A stretch of DNA of 64,000 nucleotides from the NCBI RefSeq assembly GCF_030272615.1, contig NC_081412.1:672711823-672775822 (forward strand), given 5' to 3'. The notes under the pieces are model-generated. The model did not search any database. It was given only the letters and a program-made list of their open reading frames with translations, and was not told the DNA's origin. Shown here piece by piece: positions 11,157 through 22,000 of this stretch. The stretch is from Cryptomeria japonica (Eukaryota; Streptophyta; Pinopsida; Cupressales; Cupressaceae). A program made the translations under genes and the position numbers. Position 1 is the first letter of the stretch; each line of letters opens with the position of its first letter.

Positions 11157-11857
11157 TTTTGCCCCTCTTTGAGACAATGCAACTTGTCGCGTTGTTTTGA
11201 AAGAAGATAAGATGAATTGATACAAAGTTGCCCCAAGATGGGAATGATATGCCCCCTCGAGAGATTGGATGAAAATGTCTGAAAAGATTGCAGACAATCG
11301 CTTGATAAGAAAGAAAGGCTAGAATGGACTGACCGGCTAGTGTGAGAGTCACGAGACAAAGAAGACTAAATAGGGCTAGGGTAGTCTATAAGATAGACTA
11401 CAAGGGGAAAACATCCTCATTATCATCCACACATCCAAGAGATCAGACTGTAGAGAGAGTAGACAAAAGTCAGCAATCAGCAGCGATGGATTTGGTACAT
11501 AGATTCTATCGTGTTTGCCGCTTTCAGAGGCCAACAGACGCAGGAGAGTCAATAAGTACAACAGAACCTCCTTTTACTTGGTGCATTAAATGTTGTCATA
11601 AATGCATGTTAGGTAGGTAATAAATGCACTTTAGGTATTTCTAGAAAAAAATGTCAAGCGGGGGGGGGGAAAAAATGTTGAGGTACATCTACATTAGTGC
11701 TAGGCACGTCTGGGTAGGATAGGCACGTCTGTGTTTGTGCCAGGTGTGTCTATGAATTCAGCAACTTTTGTGCTCAATGCAAGCATGTCTATGTCTTGCA
11801 GGCATGTTTATACAGGACAGGCACATCTAGGTAGATCAGAGGCACATCTGTGTAGAG
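11157..11857 (-). other. G1 3' untranslated region with polypurine tract
   Basis: Next to the 3' LTR, the minus strand reads AAAGAGGGGCAAAA (11157-11170), the expected polypurine tract for plus-strand DNA priming. Further right, about 11690-11857 holds degenerate repeats of a GGCACGTCTGTGT-like unit, which continue at 19484-19560 beyond the N2 insertion. A run of ten G occurs near 11660. No protein similarity, and in particular no integrase, was found. Confidence 0.65.
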
Positions 11858-13007
11858 TGATGAATACTAAGAGGGGGGGTGAATTAGTATGCCAAAAATC
11901 TTTGCACTAAAACACTTACACAGTCTAAAGATAAATTGGTAAAGCAATCTAACAGTCAAACTGGTTACCACACATGCAAACCAAAATGCAAACAAAACAT
12001 TCACCCACAAAAGCAATACAACCATAAAACAAGATATTTGACATGGAAACCCAACTGGGAAAAACCACGGTGAGATGGAACTCACAAGTCACTATCTGCA
12101 AAATAGAAACCAGACCAGTTAAGGCCAGACCGGTTAAGGTCTTACAATGTTCTTCACCAGAATAGATCTTGTTAGGAATCTCAATCTCTGTTAGGAGATA
12201 AGTCCGATTAAAGACTACCTTGTTAGAGGATTTTAGATTCACATGTGTGAACCACCTTATTAGAGGATTTTACAAAGGCTTTGAGGCCTACCTGGTTAGG
12301 GGCTACAGACTTGTTAAAGATGTGAGTAATCAACAAGTGTTTGATCTATCTAATAGCACAAACTACTTGGTTAGATCCAGTATTGCTCACAGCCAATGCA
12401 TTCCAGCATTACTTCAGTCTTCTCTATCTCTCTCTTAGTTACAACTCGATATTCTTAGATAAGATCGCTCTTCCAACAACTCAACATCCACCTTAAACCC
12501 TAGCTCAACATTAACCCTTTTCGTAACAACATAAAACCCTAGACATGATGTTCTTTTAAAGGAATCTGATTTCATGTCAGTCCAATAGGATTTCTTTACA
12601 ATTTCCTAGGTTCAATGAGCCTAGACATACTTAGTAACATGACATAGGAAGCACCGTTAATGTGTCAGCAATGTCAAACAATCAGTGGATTGGTAACTCA
12701 TCACAGAGTATTACCGGTTCATACAAAATACCATTTGTCGGTTTGACAAAAATGAAGATTGGTAAGAATGTGTTGTGCCGCTTTTCTCCCTCATACCGCT
12801 TGTGATCTGTGAACTGCTTGGGGTCAACATGCCGCTTCAGACTAGGAAAGACATTCTGCAAAAATGCCACTAGTCTAGAGACTAGTATACAACATACCGG
12901 TTGGAACAAATATTGGTTGAGCATAAGCTCATACATATAAAGGGGATCTCAATACAAGTGTGTGTCCATCAATGACAATCACAACATAAACCACAAAAAT
13001 GCCAACA
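11858..13007 (-). repeat. N2 3' LTR
   Basis: Direct repeat of 18329-19483. Read on the minus strand, it starts TGTTGGCATTTTTGTGG directly after the polypurine tract. It contains about eight spaced CCTAAC/GGT-type motifs (plus-strand 12110-12330) and the TTTTTCCC/GGGTTTCC motif near 12045-12075. A C-rich block (plus-strand GAGGGGGGGTGAATTAG) lies next to its end. Confidence 0.92.
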
Positions 13008-13345
13008 ATCTCCCCCTTTGGCATTGATGGCAACACTTAGGAAAATAAAATTTTGACATCTAAGTGTTTTACAATAGAAAAACTTGCCATTAACAAAATT
13101 GCTCCCCCTAAGCATATACACTATCCCTTAATCAGTAGAGTGTATAGCAATTTTGCATTCAGAGCATAATCATCAAAGCATATAGCATATATCACAACAT
13201 ATATCAAAATTTCAAAATTTAAAACCATATACTTCTCCCCCTTTGCCAACAATGACAAAGTACCACTGAAAAACCTGTTTCCATATATATATAAAAGAGT
13301 TTATGACAATAATCAATAATACTTGCCAAAAACTGCTTTATAGTC
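13008..13345 (-). other. N2 3' UTR with three polypurine-tract-like motifs
   Basis: Between the ORF B stop and the 3' LTR, the minus strand shows CAAAGGGGGAG three times in slightly varied form: near 13230, near 13105 (TTAGGGGGAGC) and at 13008-13021 directly next to the LTR. Multiplied polypurine tracts have been described for Sireviruses (copia). No coding region is seen. Confidence 0.7.
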
Positions 13346-16300
13346 CTACAAAAATTGTTTCATGGAAAGAGACCAGGACTCAAGTAGGGAGGTCGCCACT
13401 TCCTTCTCTATCTGCATTTGTGATACATGTTCCTCCATGGCATCTAATGTGCTCAGTTCTTGTGTAACTGTCAGGGCATCCAAGTTCAGATAGCATTTCT
13501 AGAGAATTTGCAATCGTAGAAGTAATACCAGTTGAAGCTCCTGCAAATCCCTAGACCTTATGCTGATCTCTTGCTCCATCTTGGCTGACTGGATCTGGAA
13601 CTGGTGAACAGTTTGCCCATATGCTTCAAAGGAGTTGTAAGGAGTCTTGAATGTGCTCAAGTAGGACTGTAAGTCCATTTGAAGTTGTTGCTTCTTGGCT
13701 AGCACATCATCATAGAACAGATGAGGTTGACAAATTTTGCTGAGTAGCAAGTTTCCCTCATCCAAGGCACTCCTTATGTCCCTTTGATCCTTTAGCATTT
13801 CAGTCCTAAGCTCATTTAATTTCTTCACTAGAGCAACATTAAGAGCCTTTTGGTGCTCTTTCTTTACATTGGCCTCTGCTACTTCTTCTAGACTCTGCAC
13901 TTGATCATTCACTACAGTACACAAAATTTTGAGTTGTGCTAGTGATGAATCAGTGTCAGGAAGATTAGTACTGGTGATTAAACCAATAAGTATGTCTACA
14001 ACTGCCTGAATGATGTCCTATTCCTTTTTCCTACGAATGATCTCAAGGCACTTTTGAGCAACCTTGATGCTCTGCATAAGCTTTGACTCACTTGCAGATT
14101 GGAGATCGATAGGACTAGAGAGATCAACCGGTGAGGGTTGACTTTTGGTTGCCTTTGGAGTCTCCACCTGAGAGCTTTTTGCTGCTTCTCGTTCCTTGGC
14201 TTCTTCGGCTTTCTTCTTTTCCGCTTCTCTGCTCTTCTCTTCTTCCTTGTCTTCCTCTACCTTTTTCTTCTCCTCTTCTCTCCTCTTCTGCTCTTCCTTT
14301 TCTTCTTCTTCCCTCTTCTTCTTCTCTTCCTCTTCCTTTTTCTTCTTCTCTTCCTCTTCCTTCTTCTTCTTCTCCTCTTCTTTCTTCATCTTTTCTTCCT
14401 CTTCCTTCTTCCTCTTTTCTTCTTCTTCCTTCTTCTTCTTTTCTTCCTTGTCCTCTTCTTCTTTCTTATTCCTTTCTTCTTCTTGATTCTTCTTCTCTTC
14501 ATCTTTTCTTTTCTCCTCTTCCTCTTTTCTCTTCTCTTCCTCTTTCTTCTGTTTCTCATCTTCATCCTTCTTCTTTTTCTCTTCCTAATCTTTTGCCGCT
14601 CGCTGTGTGTCCACAACTTGTTCACCATCCTGATCGGCCCGTTGCCCCTATTCAGTACCCTCAGAAGGTATATCTTGAGTGACATCTTCTATATCCAGGG
14701 CATTGACATCAATAGTGTCGATTGGTTCTTCCACCAGGTTTCCTTCCTCATCAAAAACCTCATCCAGTTTGGAAATAACCGGTTCCTTTTTTGCTTGGAG
14801 GTTGTCCATTTGTGCTTTGTGAGAAATGATAGCATGGGCCATGCGCTGATGCGTATCTTTTTCTACATCATCAACTCTCCCCTCCAACAACCATAGTCTT
14901 CTTCTCCTTGTGAAGAAGAGACCCTTATTTTGATCCAAGGCATCAAACAATTCTGAATTTGAGAGTTTAGCAAAGTATTGTGCAAAAACTTTCTCCCTAA
15001 TCTCCTGTTCTTTTTCAATGGCAATGCACCATTTATTAGCCAATGCTTTAAATAATGAATCTGATGTCTAAGATTTAATCTTTGATGGTGACTGGTCATT
15101 TTTACATAAATAAAGAATGATTTCCTACAGTACTTCATATTTTTCTTCACTATTGAATTCATCATAAAAATCTATTAAATCATGAAGTAACTTTCTCCTA
15201 ATATTCTTTACTGTTCTTTAACAATGTGTCAAAGGTTTGTAAGAGGAGATATCTATATTTACCAGTGCAGATGTTGCTGGTTCATTCTTCTTCATCTTCT
15301 TGGTTTGTCTAGCCTTCTTTGGTTGTTTATCAGACTCAGTTTCTTTGGATTCTGGTTCATTTACCTTAGTCTTCCTCTTCCTTTCAAAGACTTTTGCTAG
15401 TGTTACCTTCGGTTTCTTCTTTGCCGGTGACTGCTTGGTCACTCTTGGAGTTGCTGTGGTAGCTAGTGCTGATGCTATAGGCACTGCCTTAGCTTTCTTA
15501 GCTACCAGTTCTTTTCTCTTCTTCACTGATGGTTCTTAAACTGATGTGATCCTCTCCAAGTAGGTTCCGGTTCTCTTAGCCTTTGGATCAAGAGGTGAGG
15601 AAGTAAGGGTTGAAGCATACCCTTCTAGTATGTTAAACATGGCCTCATAGCCCATAGGCTCCACTTCCTCCATTCTAGGCTCAACAACCTCCATTAGACA
15701 TTTGTCCACCTAAATAGTGAAACAGATGTCATCTTCATATTTCTTCACTATGTCACCTGAGATTCATACCCTTTGACTCATCTTTCTTCTGATCTCATCA
15801 AAGTATTTGTTCAGTACCTTAGGGTAGCCAGTTCCAATGGCTTGCACACTTTCCTTTATCTACTTGGTTACCGATTGGTCAGGGGACCACTGGACATCTC
15901 CTACACCCGAAAAGTAGCCTTGGAAATAGAAAAACAACCCTACTAGTAGTTGTCCAAACTTAAACCTCAGTGAATTGTCCTTTTTGATTGCCTTAAGCTT
16001 TAATAGGAGTTGCCTCTACATAACAGTGCATATGTCAAATGATTTATCCTCTTTAATCATCTGGTAAGCGGCATTTACCGCTGCAATAGATACAAAATTA
16101 ATCCTGCTGGCTGAGAATGTTCTGTAGCCTATCACCATGCAGGCATATTTCACCAATTCATCCTTGATAGGATTAACTGTCATACCTCATGAATCACTTG
16201 TCGAACTAGTGAGCTTTGTCATTTCCATTTTGCTTACCATTCTTAGGGCTGGCACTTCCCCTGTGTTGCAGAAACTGGTGACTGCATGAATTGCCTCCAA

Positions 16301-16678
16301 CATGATATCATGCATCCTCTCCAGGTACATTTTGTCACCATGGACTCTGCTCAAGATGATCCTGATGTGATCCTCTATGAAGTCTTCTAGAAAATATACT
16401 GCATTATGGAGTTTCTTCTTCTCTAAGATACTGAACTTTGGTTTGATCTTTTTGTCCTTGCCACAAAATAGACCTAACTGAGTGTGAATAGATAAAGACC
16501 CTAGGTCTTCTATTTTGCAATCAATATAATCAGAAATTCCTTCTTCAATTATGACTCTAGCCAGAACTTGTGATAAAGCATTATATTTGGCCTTCCTCTG
16601 AATAAAACTTTCTGACTCTATGGATGTACTCAAATTGGTATGAGATGCGGAAGCCATTCTGGAGTATTTCAAGAACAC
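13346..16678 (-). pseudogene. N2 ORF B, large protein of unknown function
   Basis: One frame of 1,110 codons from an ATG at 16678 to a TAG at 13346-13348, with about a dozen in-frame stops (mostly TAG) and no frameshift. Regions in order: a globular N-terminus (16678 to about 15850) with ILSRVHGD, GYRTFSASRIN and FKFGQLLVGLFFYF; a block reading KKYEDDICFTI and MGYEA (about 15770-15640); a Lys/Pro-rich basic stretch (15526-15230); a segment with LANKWCIAIEKEQ and RRRLWLLEGRV; an acidic stretch; a Lys/Glu repeat of about 190 residues (14590-14018); and a C-terminal coiled coil with LLSKICQPHLFYDD. N4 and N3 share the same blocks in the same order. The N-terminal spacing reminds me of the plant domain called putative plant transposon protein; this needs a profile search. 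Function unknown. Confidence 0.8.
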
Positions 16679-17052
16679 AAAAAATACCTTTCAAACTCAA
16701 ATTTAGGGCTTCCAGATTCTGCTTCACTTTGCTCTTCGTCAGATGCCAAATCACCTCTTTGAGTTCTCCACTACCGCTTGCAAACTAAATTTGAATCTCT
16801 TTCAAGGTTATCCAATTGCTTGAAATCTAAGCTCAAATTTCCTTTCCTTTGTTGTGCACTTGAAATATTGCATTTATACATGTCTCTCACCTACCGTCAT
16901 TAATGCTCCTCTATTAGGGCGTAAACCCTAATTTGCCTTTTTACCATTTTTGGTCTTCTACCAAGCAACAGGTATCACATACCAGTTAAGGTCTTTTACT
17001 GGTATCAACCAGGGGTTCGAAAGCATTTCGCCATTTGCTCCCCCTTTGAGGC
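16679..17052 (-). other. N2 inter-ORF gap with TATA-like motif
   Basis: About 370 bp lie between the gag-like stop and the ORF B ATG. On the minus strand it starts with an AAAGGGGGAGC motif (near 17045) and includes GAGAGACATGTATAAATGC about 200 bp upstream of the ATG. The same gap in N4 has GAGAGAAATGTCATTATAAA. An internal promoter for ORF B is inferred, not shown. Confidence 0.5.
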
Positions 17053-18278
17053 TTAGTTTGTCGGTTCTGATATTTCCACACTAGGTGCAAAAACTGGTTC
17101 CTCCTTCGACAATATTGGTTTCTTCCTCCATGTTTTCTTCATGTCTCCTTGAACTTTTTCAACATCTATTTCTCCTTCCTGAGTGACTAGTATATCATCA
17201 GATATACTTTTTCTACTTCTGCAGAATCTTGCAATGTGACCCGGTTTGTTGCAGTGATAGCAAACAAGTCCAGGTGCTCTCCAAGGTCCATTATACATGT
17301 TTCCATTCTTTCTCTCCATCCGGTTGCCACTTGATGACCACCACTTCTTAACTGATGATTGAATTCATTAAACCGGTTGTGATTTCAATTCATAAAAGAT
17401 TTAGGACCAGTTCCTTGGGTCCTCTGAGGATATCTTCCAGTGTTATCCACTATAGACCTGCATTCAAATGCTCTATGCTGAAACTTGTTGCATGCATAAC
17501 AATGACCATTGAACTTATTGAATCTAGGTACATTGTTGATAAAATAAGGAAAATTATTGTAGGCTTTGCTCCTACATACATTGGCAGTAAGTCCTTCTTT
17601 AAGATAGTTAAAGCAAATAGGTTTGAATTTTCGCTTACCTTTTCCTTTGAGTGCCAGTTGCTTCTTTGATGCTTCAGCATTTGTTCCTGAGGATTCTCCT
17701 TCCTCATGTCCAGAAAAACCAAGACCATTGGTATTCTTTGCCGGTCTAGATGACTCAAGCTTTTGCTCTAGCTTGACTATACTTTTGCCAAACTTAGCAA
17801 GTATTTCCTTTGACTCAAAGAGTTATTTTGAAATAGCAGTGTTTGTCTCCATAAGACTTGCATTTTCAGATATCGCAATATTCATTTTACCTTGCATGTC
17901 TTCTTTTTCCATTCTACTCTCATGAAGGCGAGCAGTTAGTGCACTAATCTCCTGTTTCAACTTAGAGATCTCATGATCTCTGTCTTTTACCAAAACTTCA
18001 TCTTTTCTCTGGTTCTCAAGCTCTTGACTAAACCGAATAGTCAGTCCTTCCAACTCCTTTCTCAGATTGGAGTTTGAATCATTCAACTTATTCACTTTAG
18101 CAATCATGGTTTCCATGTTAGCTTCATCTTCAGAACTACTTTCAGATAGTTCCATCAGCCTCTCTACATGTTCTCTTCTTTTTGCTTGAGATGCCTTGTA
18201 TTTGACCATAAGATCATCATAGGCTTGCTTAGACTTAGTGAGCCATTGAGTAAGTTCCCTCAAGGTGTATTCCCCCAT
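17053..18278 (-). pseudogene. N2 gag-like protein, coiled coil plus zinc knuckles
   Basis: Starts at an ATG (18278) about 40 bp after the primer site, reading MGEYTLRELTQWLTKSKQ. Roughly 150 residues of heptad-rich helix follow (to about 17823), then a linker with GLGFSGHEEGESS and three CCHC-type units. The first is degenerate (CFNYLKEGLTANVC). The second, at 17460-17501, is CYACNKFQHRAFEC, and the third, at 17221-17262, is CYHCNKPGHIARFC. A Lys/Glu-rich tail ends at 17053. Stops and at least two frame changes break it. CCHC knuckles bind RNA in retroelement nucleocapsids, so I infer an RNA-packaging role. The coiled-coil front is unlike the UBN2 gag of the copia copies in this window. N4 (37936-38907) and N3 (35748-36392) carry the same protein. 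Confidence 0.8.
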
Positions 18279-18314
18279 ATCTCTTTCCAAGTGGTTAAAC
18301 TTATAGAAAGGTTG

Positions 18315-18328
18315 GCTCTAATACCAAT
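18315..18328 (-). other. N2 primer binding site (tRNA-iMet)
   Basis: The minus strand reads ATTGGTATTAGAGC directly after the 5' LTR end TCATCA. The copia-type initiator-Met primer site is TGGTATCAGAGC, so there is one change. Confidence 0.88.
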
Positions 18329-19483
18329 TGATGAATACTAAGGGGGGGTGAATTAGTATGCCAAAAATCTTTACACTAAAACACTTACACAGTCTAAAGA
18401 TAAACCAATAAAGTAGTCTGACAGTCAAACCGGTTACCACACATGCAAACCAAAATGCGAATAAAACATTCACCCACAAAAGCAATACAACCATAACACA
18501 AGATATTTGACGTGGAAACCCAACTAGGAAAAACCATGGTTAGATGGAACTCACAAGTCACTATCTGTAGAATAGAAACTAGACCGGTTAAGGCTAGACC
18601 AGTTAGGGTCTTAGAATGTTCTTCACTAGAACAGATCCTGTTAGGAATCTCAATCTCTGTTAGGAGATAAGTCCAATTAAAGACTACCTTGTTAGAGGAT
18701 TTTAGATTCACATGTGTGATCCACCTTGTTAGAGAATTTTACAAAGGCTTTGAGGCCTACCCAGTTAGGGGCTACAGACTTGTTAAAGATGTGAGCAATC
18801 AACAACTGTTTGATCTATCTAATAGCACAAGCTGCTTGGTTAGATCTGGTATTACTCACAGCTAATGCATCTCAGCATTACTTCAGTCTTCTCTATCTCT
18901 CTCTCAGTTACAACTCGATCTTCTCAGATAAGATTGCTCTTCCAACAACTCAACATCCACCTTAAACCCTTTTCGCAACAACATAAAACCCTAGACATGA
19001 TTTTCTTTTAAAGGAATCTAATTTCATGTCGGTCCAATAGGATTTCTTTACAATTTCCTAGGTTCAATGAACCTAGAAATACTTAGTAACATGACATAGG
19101 AATCACTGTTAATGTGTCAACACCATCAAACAATCGGTGGATTGGTAACTCATCACAAAATGTCAGTTGGTAACTCATCATAGAGTATTACTGGTTCATA
19201 CAAAATACTGGTTGCTGGTTTGACAAAAATGAAGACTGGTAAGAATGTGTTGTGCCACTTTTCTCCCTCATACCTCTTGTGATCTACAAACCGCTTGGGG
19301 TTGACATGCCACTTTAGACCGGGAAACACATTCTGCAAAAATGCCACTAGTCTAGAAACTAGTATACAACATACCATTGGAACAAATACCAGTTGAGCAT
19401 AAGCTCATACATATAAAGGGGATCTCAATACAAGTGTGTGTCCATCAATGACAATCAGAGCATAAACCACAAAAATGCCAACA
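18329..19483 (-). repeat. N2 5' LTR
   Basis: Pairs with 11858-13007, with the same ends and internal motifs. Differences are mostly single transitions plus a short insertion near 19150-19180 that repeats GGTAACTCATCA. Confidence 0.92.
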
Positions 19484-20149
19484 CAAAGCAAGCACATATG
19501 TGCAGTATGCAAGCATGTTTGTGTCATGAATGCACATTTGTGTCTTCAAGGCCAAATCGACAGTTCTGTGATGAACATACATTGTTAATTGGATAAGTTG
19601 TTGAGAGGATACACTCAAGCAGGTCCTCTAGGGAAGACTAGAATAGTAGATAGGGCTAGGATTGACAATTCTATGATAGAAAGTATGTTGCCAATTAGGA
19701 AACTACTCAAGGATACACTCAAGTAGAGGCCCTAGGATAGGATCAAAGCAACACTTTGTGATGAATAGGGAATGCTACTAGGATAAAAAAAAGCAGTACT
19801 TTGTGATGAATAGGGAGTACTAAAAGGATCAACACTTTGTGATGAATAGGGAATTCCAAAAAGGTAGTACTTTCTGATGAACAGGGAGTACTAAAAAGAG
19901 TAGCACTTTGTGATGAATAGGGAATGCCACAAAGTAGTACTTTGTGACGAATAGGGAGTACTAAAAAGAGAAGAACTTTGTGATGAATAGGGAATGCTAC
20001 TAGGATTGACATAGTTTATTTGCTTAACTATAGGAGGACCTACCTATGTCGGAGTCACAAGAGAGATTCCCTTCAACTCAGAGTTTGCAAGCAAAGCTAA
20101 CACTCAAGGAGAGAGCAACAGCTGAGGCTATGGGTTTACGACATTTATC
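19484..20149 (-). other. G1 region downstream of pol (no integrase)
   Basis: Lies between N2 and the end of the G1 second RNase H. It holds the remaining GTCTGTGT-like degenerate repeats (19484-19560), a spacer and a minisatellite (19743-20012). In related Tat elements integrase would follow the second RNase H; I found no HHCC or DDE integrase motifs here or at 11157-11857. Confidence 0.55.
19743..20012. repeat. Minisatellite with alternating A and B units
   Basis: Seven copies of CTTTGTGATGAATAGGGA, 33-46 bp apart. They alternate strictly between an A form (preceded by CA, followed by ATGC or ATTC) and a B form (preceded by GTA, followed by GTACTAAAA): A-B-A-B-A-B-A. Tandem repeats near the 3' LTR are known in Ogre/Tat elements and can seed satellites. 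Confidence 0.85.
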
Positions 20150-20640
20150 ATCTTAGTAGGAGTGATCTCATATGAGGGAATAAAAAGGTTATCCACCAAG
20201 AAATCATAGTGGGTTTCATTATGTGGTAGATCTATCAGTGAAGCAATAGTAGCCATGATATCTGTAGCTCGATTCTTCTCTCTTGGTATCTACTCAAAGG
20301 TTAACTTCATGAAATGTTGTTTTAGGTTATCCACCATTTTTTTGTAAGGCATTAATTTTTCATCCTTTGTTTGGTAGTCATTAGTTGCTTGAAGAATGAC
20401 AAGTTGAGAGTCCCCAAAAACCTAAAGTTCCTAGATCCTCCACTGAACTGCATTCTGTAGTCCAATTGTTAATGCCTCATATTCTGCTATGTTATTAGTG
20501 CAAGGAAATGATAATCGATATGATTTTGGAGTTTAATCTCCTTGAGGTGTGATGAAAAGGATGCCAATGCCTGAACCATGCTGTGTGTATGAGCCATCAA
20601 AGTATAGTTGCCAAGGCTTCTTGTGTGATACCATCAAGAT
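20150..20640 (-). pseudogene. G1 second RNase H (archaeal-type, RNase H1 fold)
   Basis: The frame continues from the reverse transcriptase. Motifs are LYFDGSY (first Asp at 20596-20598), NNIAEYEALTIGLQNA (Glu), LQVFGDSQLVI (Asp) and a final IPREKNRATDIMA (Asp), so the D-E-D-D set looks complete. The Tat/Ogre lineage of plant gypsy elements is known to carry such an added RNase H behind its own degenerate one. It would remove RNA from the RNA/DNA hybrid during cDNA synthesis. A few in-frame stops interrupt it. The next expected domain, integrase, is missing downstream. Confidence 0.8.
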
Positions 20641-22000
20641 GGATTCATCTGGAAATTCTGAAGTTAGAGGAGCATCATCTATCATGGAAGCATTTGCTAA
20701 TTGATTTGCAATATCTTGTCCTTTTATTGCTTTTCTGTCTACATATTCAATGTTGAACTCACTCAAGAGCATCACCCATTTGGCTAGTTGACTAGTAAGT
20801 GTTTCTTTATCGAGAAGATATTTCAATGGATCGATTCTTGTGACCAACTTAGTTTTATGAGTTATCATGGACTGTCATAATTTTTGTGAAGCAAAGACCA
20901 CAATGAGAAACACACGCTCAATTGGTGTGTAGTTTCACTCATAACCTACCAAAGTATGACTGATGTAGTAGACTGCCTTTTCTTTGCCCTCGACATTTTG
21001 TTGTGCTAAGAGTGCCCCCAGTGCTGTCGATGTAGCTGATATGTAGAGTAATAGGGGTTTTTCTGGAACTAGTGACATCAAGACTGGTGGATTCAGAAGA
21101 TAATCTTTGAGAAACTAAAAAGCCTATTGACAGTTATCATCCCATTTGAATTTGATGTTTTTGTGTATGAGGTGCTGAAAAGGATGACATTTATCTGTAA
21201 GTTGTGCTATGAATCTTCGTATGGGATGGAGTCTTCCTTGTAAAGATCAAAGTTGAGTAATATTTCTTGGTGTTGACATTTCTAGGATCACCTTGACTTT
21301 TACTGGATCAACTTCAATTCCTCTTTTTGAGACAATGAATCCTAGGAGCTTCCTAGAGGTTACTCCAAAGACACATTTCTTGGGGTTTAATCTTACTTTG
21401 TATTTTTCCAACCAATAAAAAATGACTGAAAGTATGTCCAAATGTGTATCTCAGTCTATTGATTTTCCCAAGAGGTCATCAACATAGTCTTGTACAGTAA
21501 CGTTCATGAGATCATGAAAGATAGTAGTCATGGCTCTTTGATATGTAGTGAATGCATTCTTTAGCCTGAAGGGCATGACATTCTAGTAGAAAGTTCCCCA
21601 GGGACAAGTAAATGATGTTTTGCGCTGATCCTCAGAGGCGATTTTTATTTGATTATAGCCAGAGAATCCATCCATCAAAGATAACATCACATGACCTGCT
21701 ATGAGATCTATGATCAGGTCGATATTTGACAATGGAAAGTAATCCTTAGGACAAGCCTTGTTGATGTCTCTGAAATCTATGCATATTCTAATGCTATGAT
21801 CTAACTTATTGATAGGTACTAAGTTGGAGATCCATTCAGGATAAGCAATATTGCATATGAATCCAACATCCAATAATTTTTCAAGCTCTGCCTTAACTAA
21901 TAATGCCACTTGTGGATGCATCTTTCTTAGTTTCTATTTTACTAGTTTTGCCCCTCATTTAACTATCAAATAATGCATTACTTAATCTGGATCCAGTCTG
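20641..22000 (-). pseudogene. G1 reverse transcriptase and native RNase H
   Basis: Gypsy RT. From the linker it enters at KMHPQVALLVKAELEKLLD, then has WISNLVPINKLD, RICIDFRDINKACPKD, LSLMDGFSGYNQI, FTCPWGTFY and the catalytic YVDD at 21475-21486 (intact), then LNPKKCVFGV and LLGFIVSKRGIE. The native RNase H follows (about 21100-20650) with LLYISATSTALGALL, where the expected Asp is replaced, then a connection region with LLSEFNIEYV. It shares one frame with gag and protease over more than 6 kb, interrupted only by stops such as those at about 21580 and 21244. It copies element RNA into cDNA. Confidence 0.9.

Larger units (their letters stand above)
11858..19483 (-). mobile_element. N2, RT-less two-ORF LTR element, inserted in G1
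   Basis: LTRs are 11858-13007 and 18329-19483 (about 1.15 kb). On the minus strand each starts TGTTGG and ends TCATCA. The primer site for tRNA-iMet lies next to the right (5') LTR and a polypurine tract next to the left (3') LTR. Flanks TAGAG (11853-11857) and CAAAG (19484-19488) could be a target duplication with two transitions. The 5.3-kb interior holds a coiled-coil/CCHC gag-like gene and a separate ORF B of 1,110 codons. I see no protease, integrase, reverse transcriptase or RNase H motif anywhere in the interior. Confidence 0.88.

Noticed and set aside
11342-11620. Small basic frame in the G1 3' region
   Set aside because: No family resemblance and no counterpart in other elements; non-coding 3' region more likely.
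14131-14896. Long plus-strand frames rich in Leu, Phe and Ser
   Set aside because: They are the antisense of the Lys/Glu-rich purine tract of N2 ORF B; the composition is forced by the opposite strand.
19743-20012. Open frame of repeats on the minus strand
   Set aside because: It is a translation of the minisatellite and is out of frame with G1 pol; no protein evidence.
19743-20012. Possible CRISPR array
   Set aside because: The spacers are not unique, the units alternate as a dimer, and the context is a plant retrotransposon.
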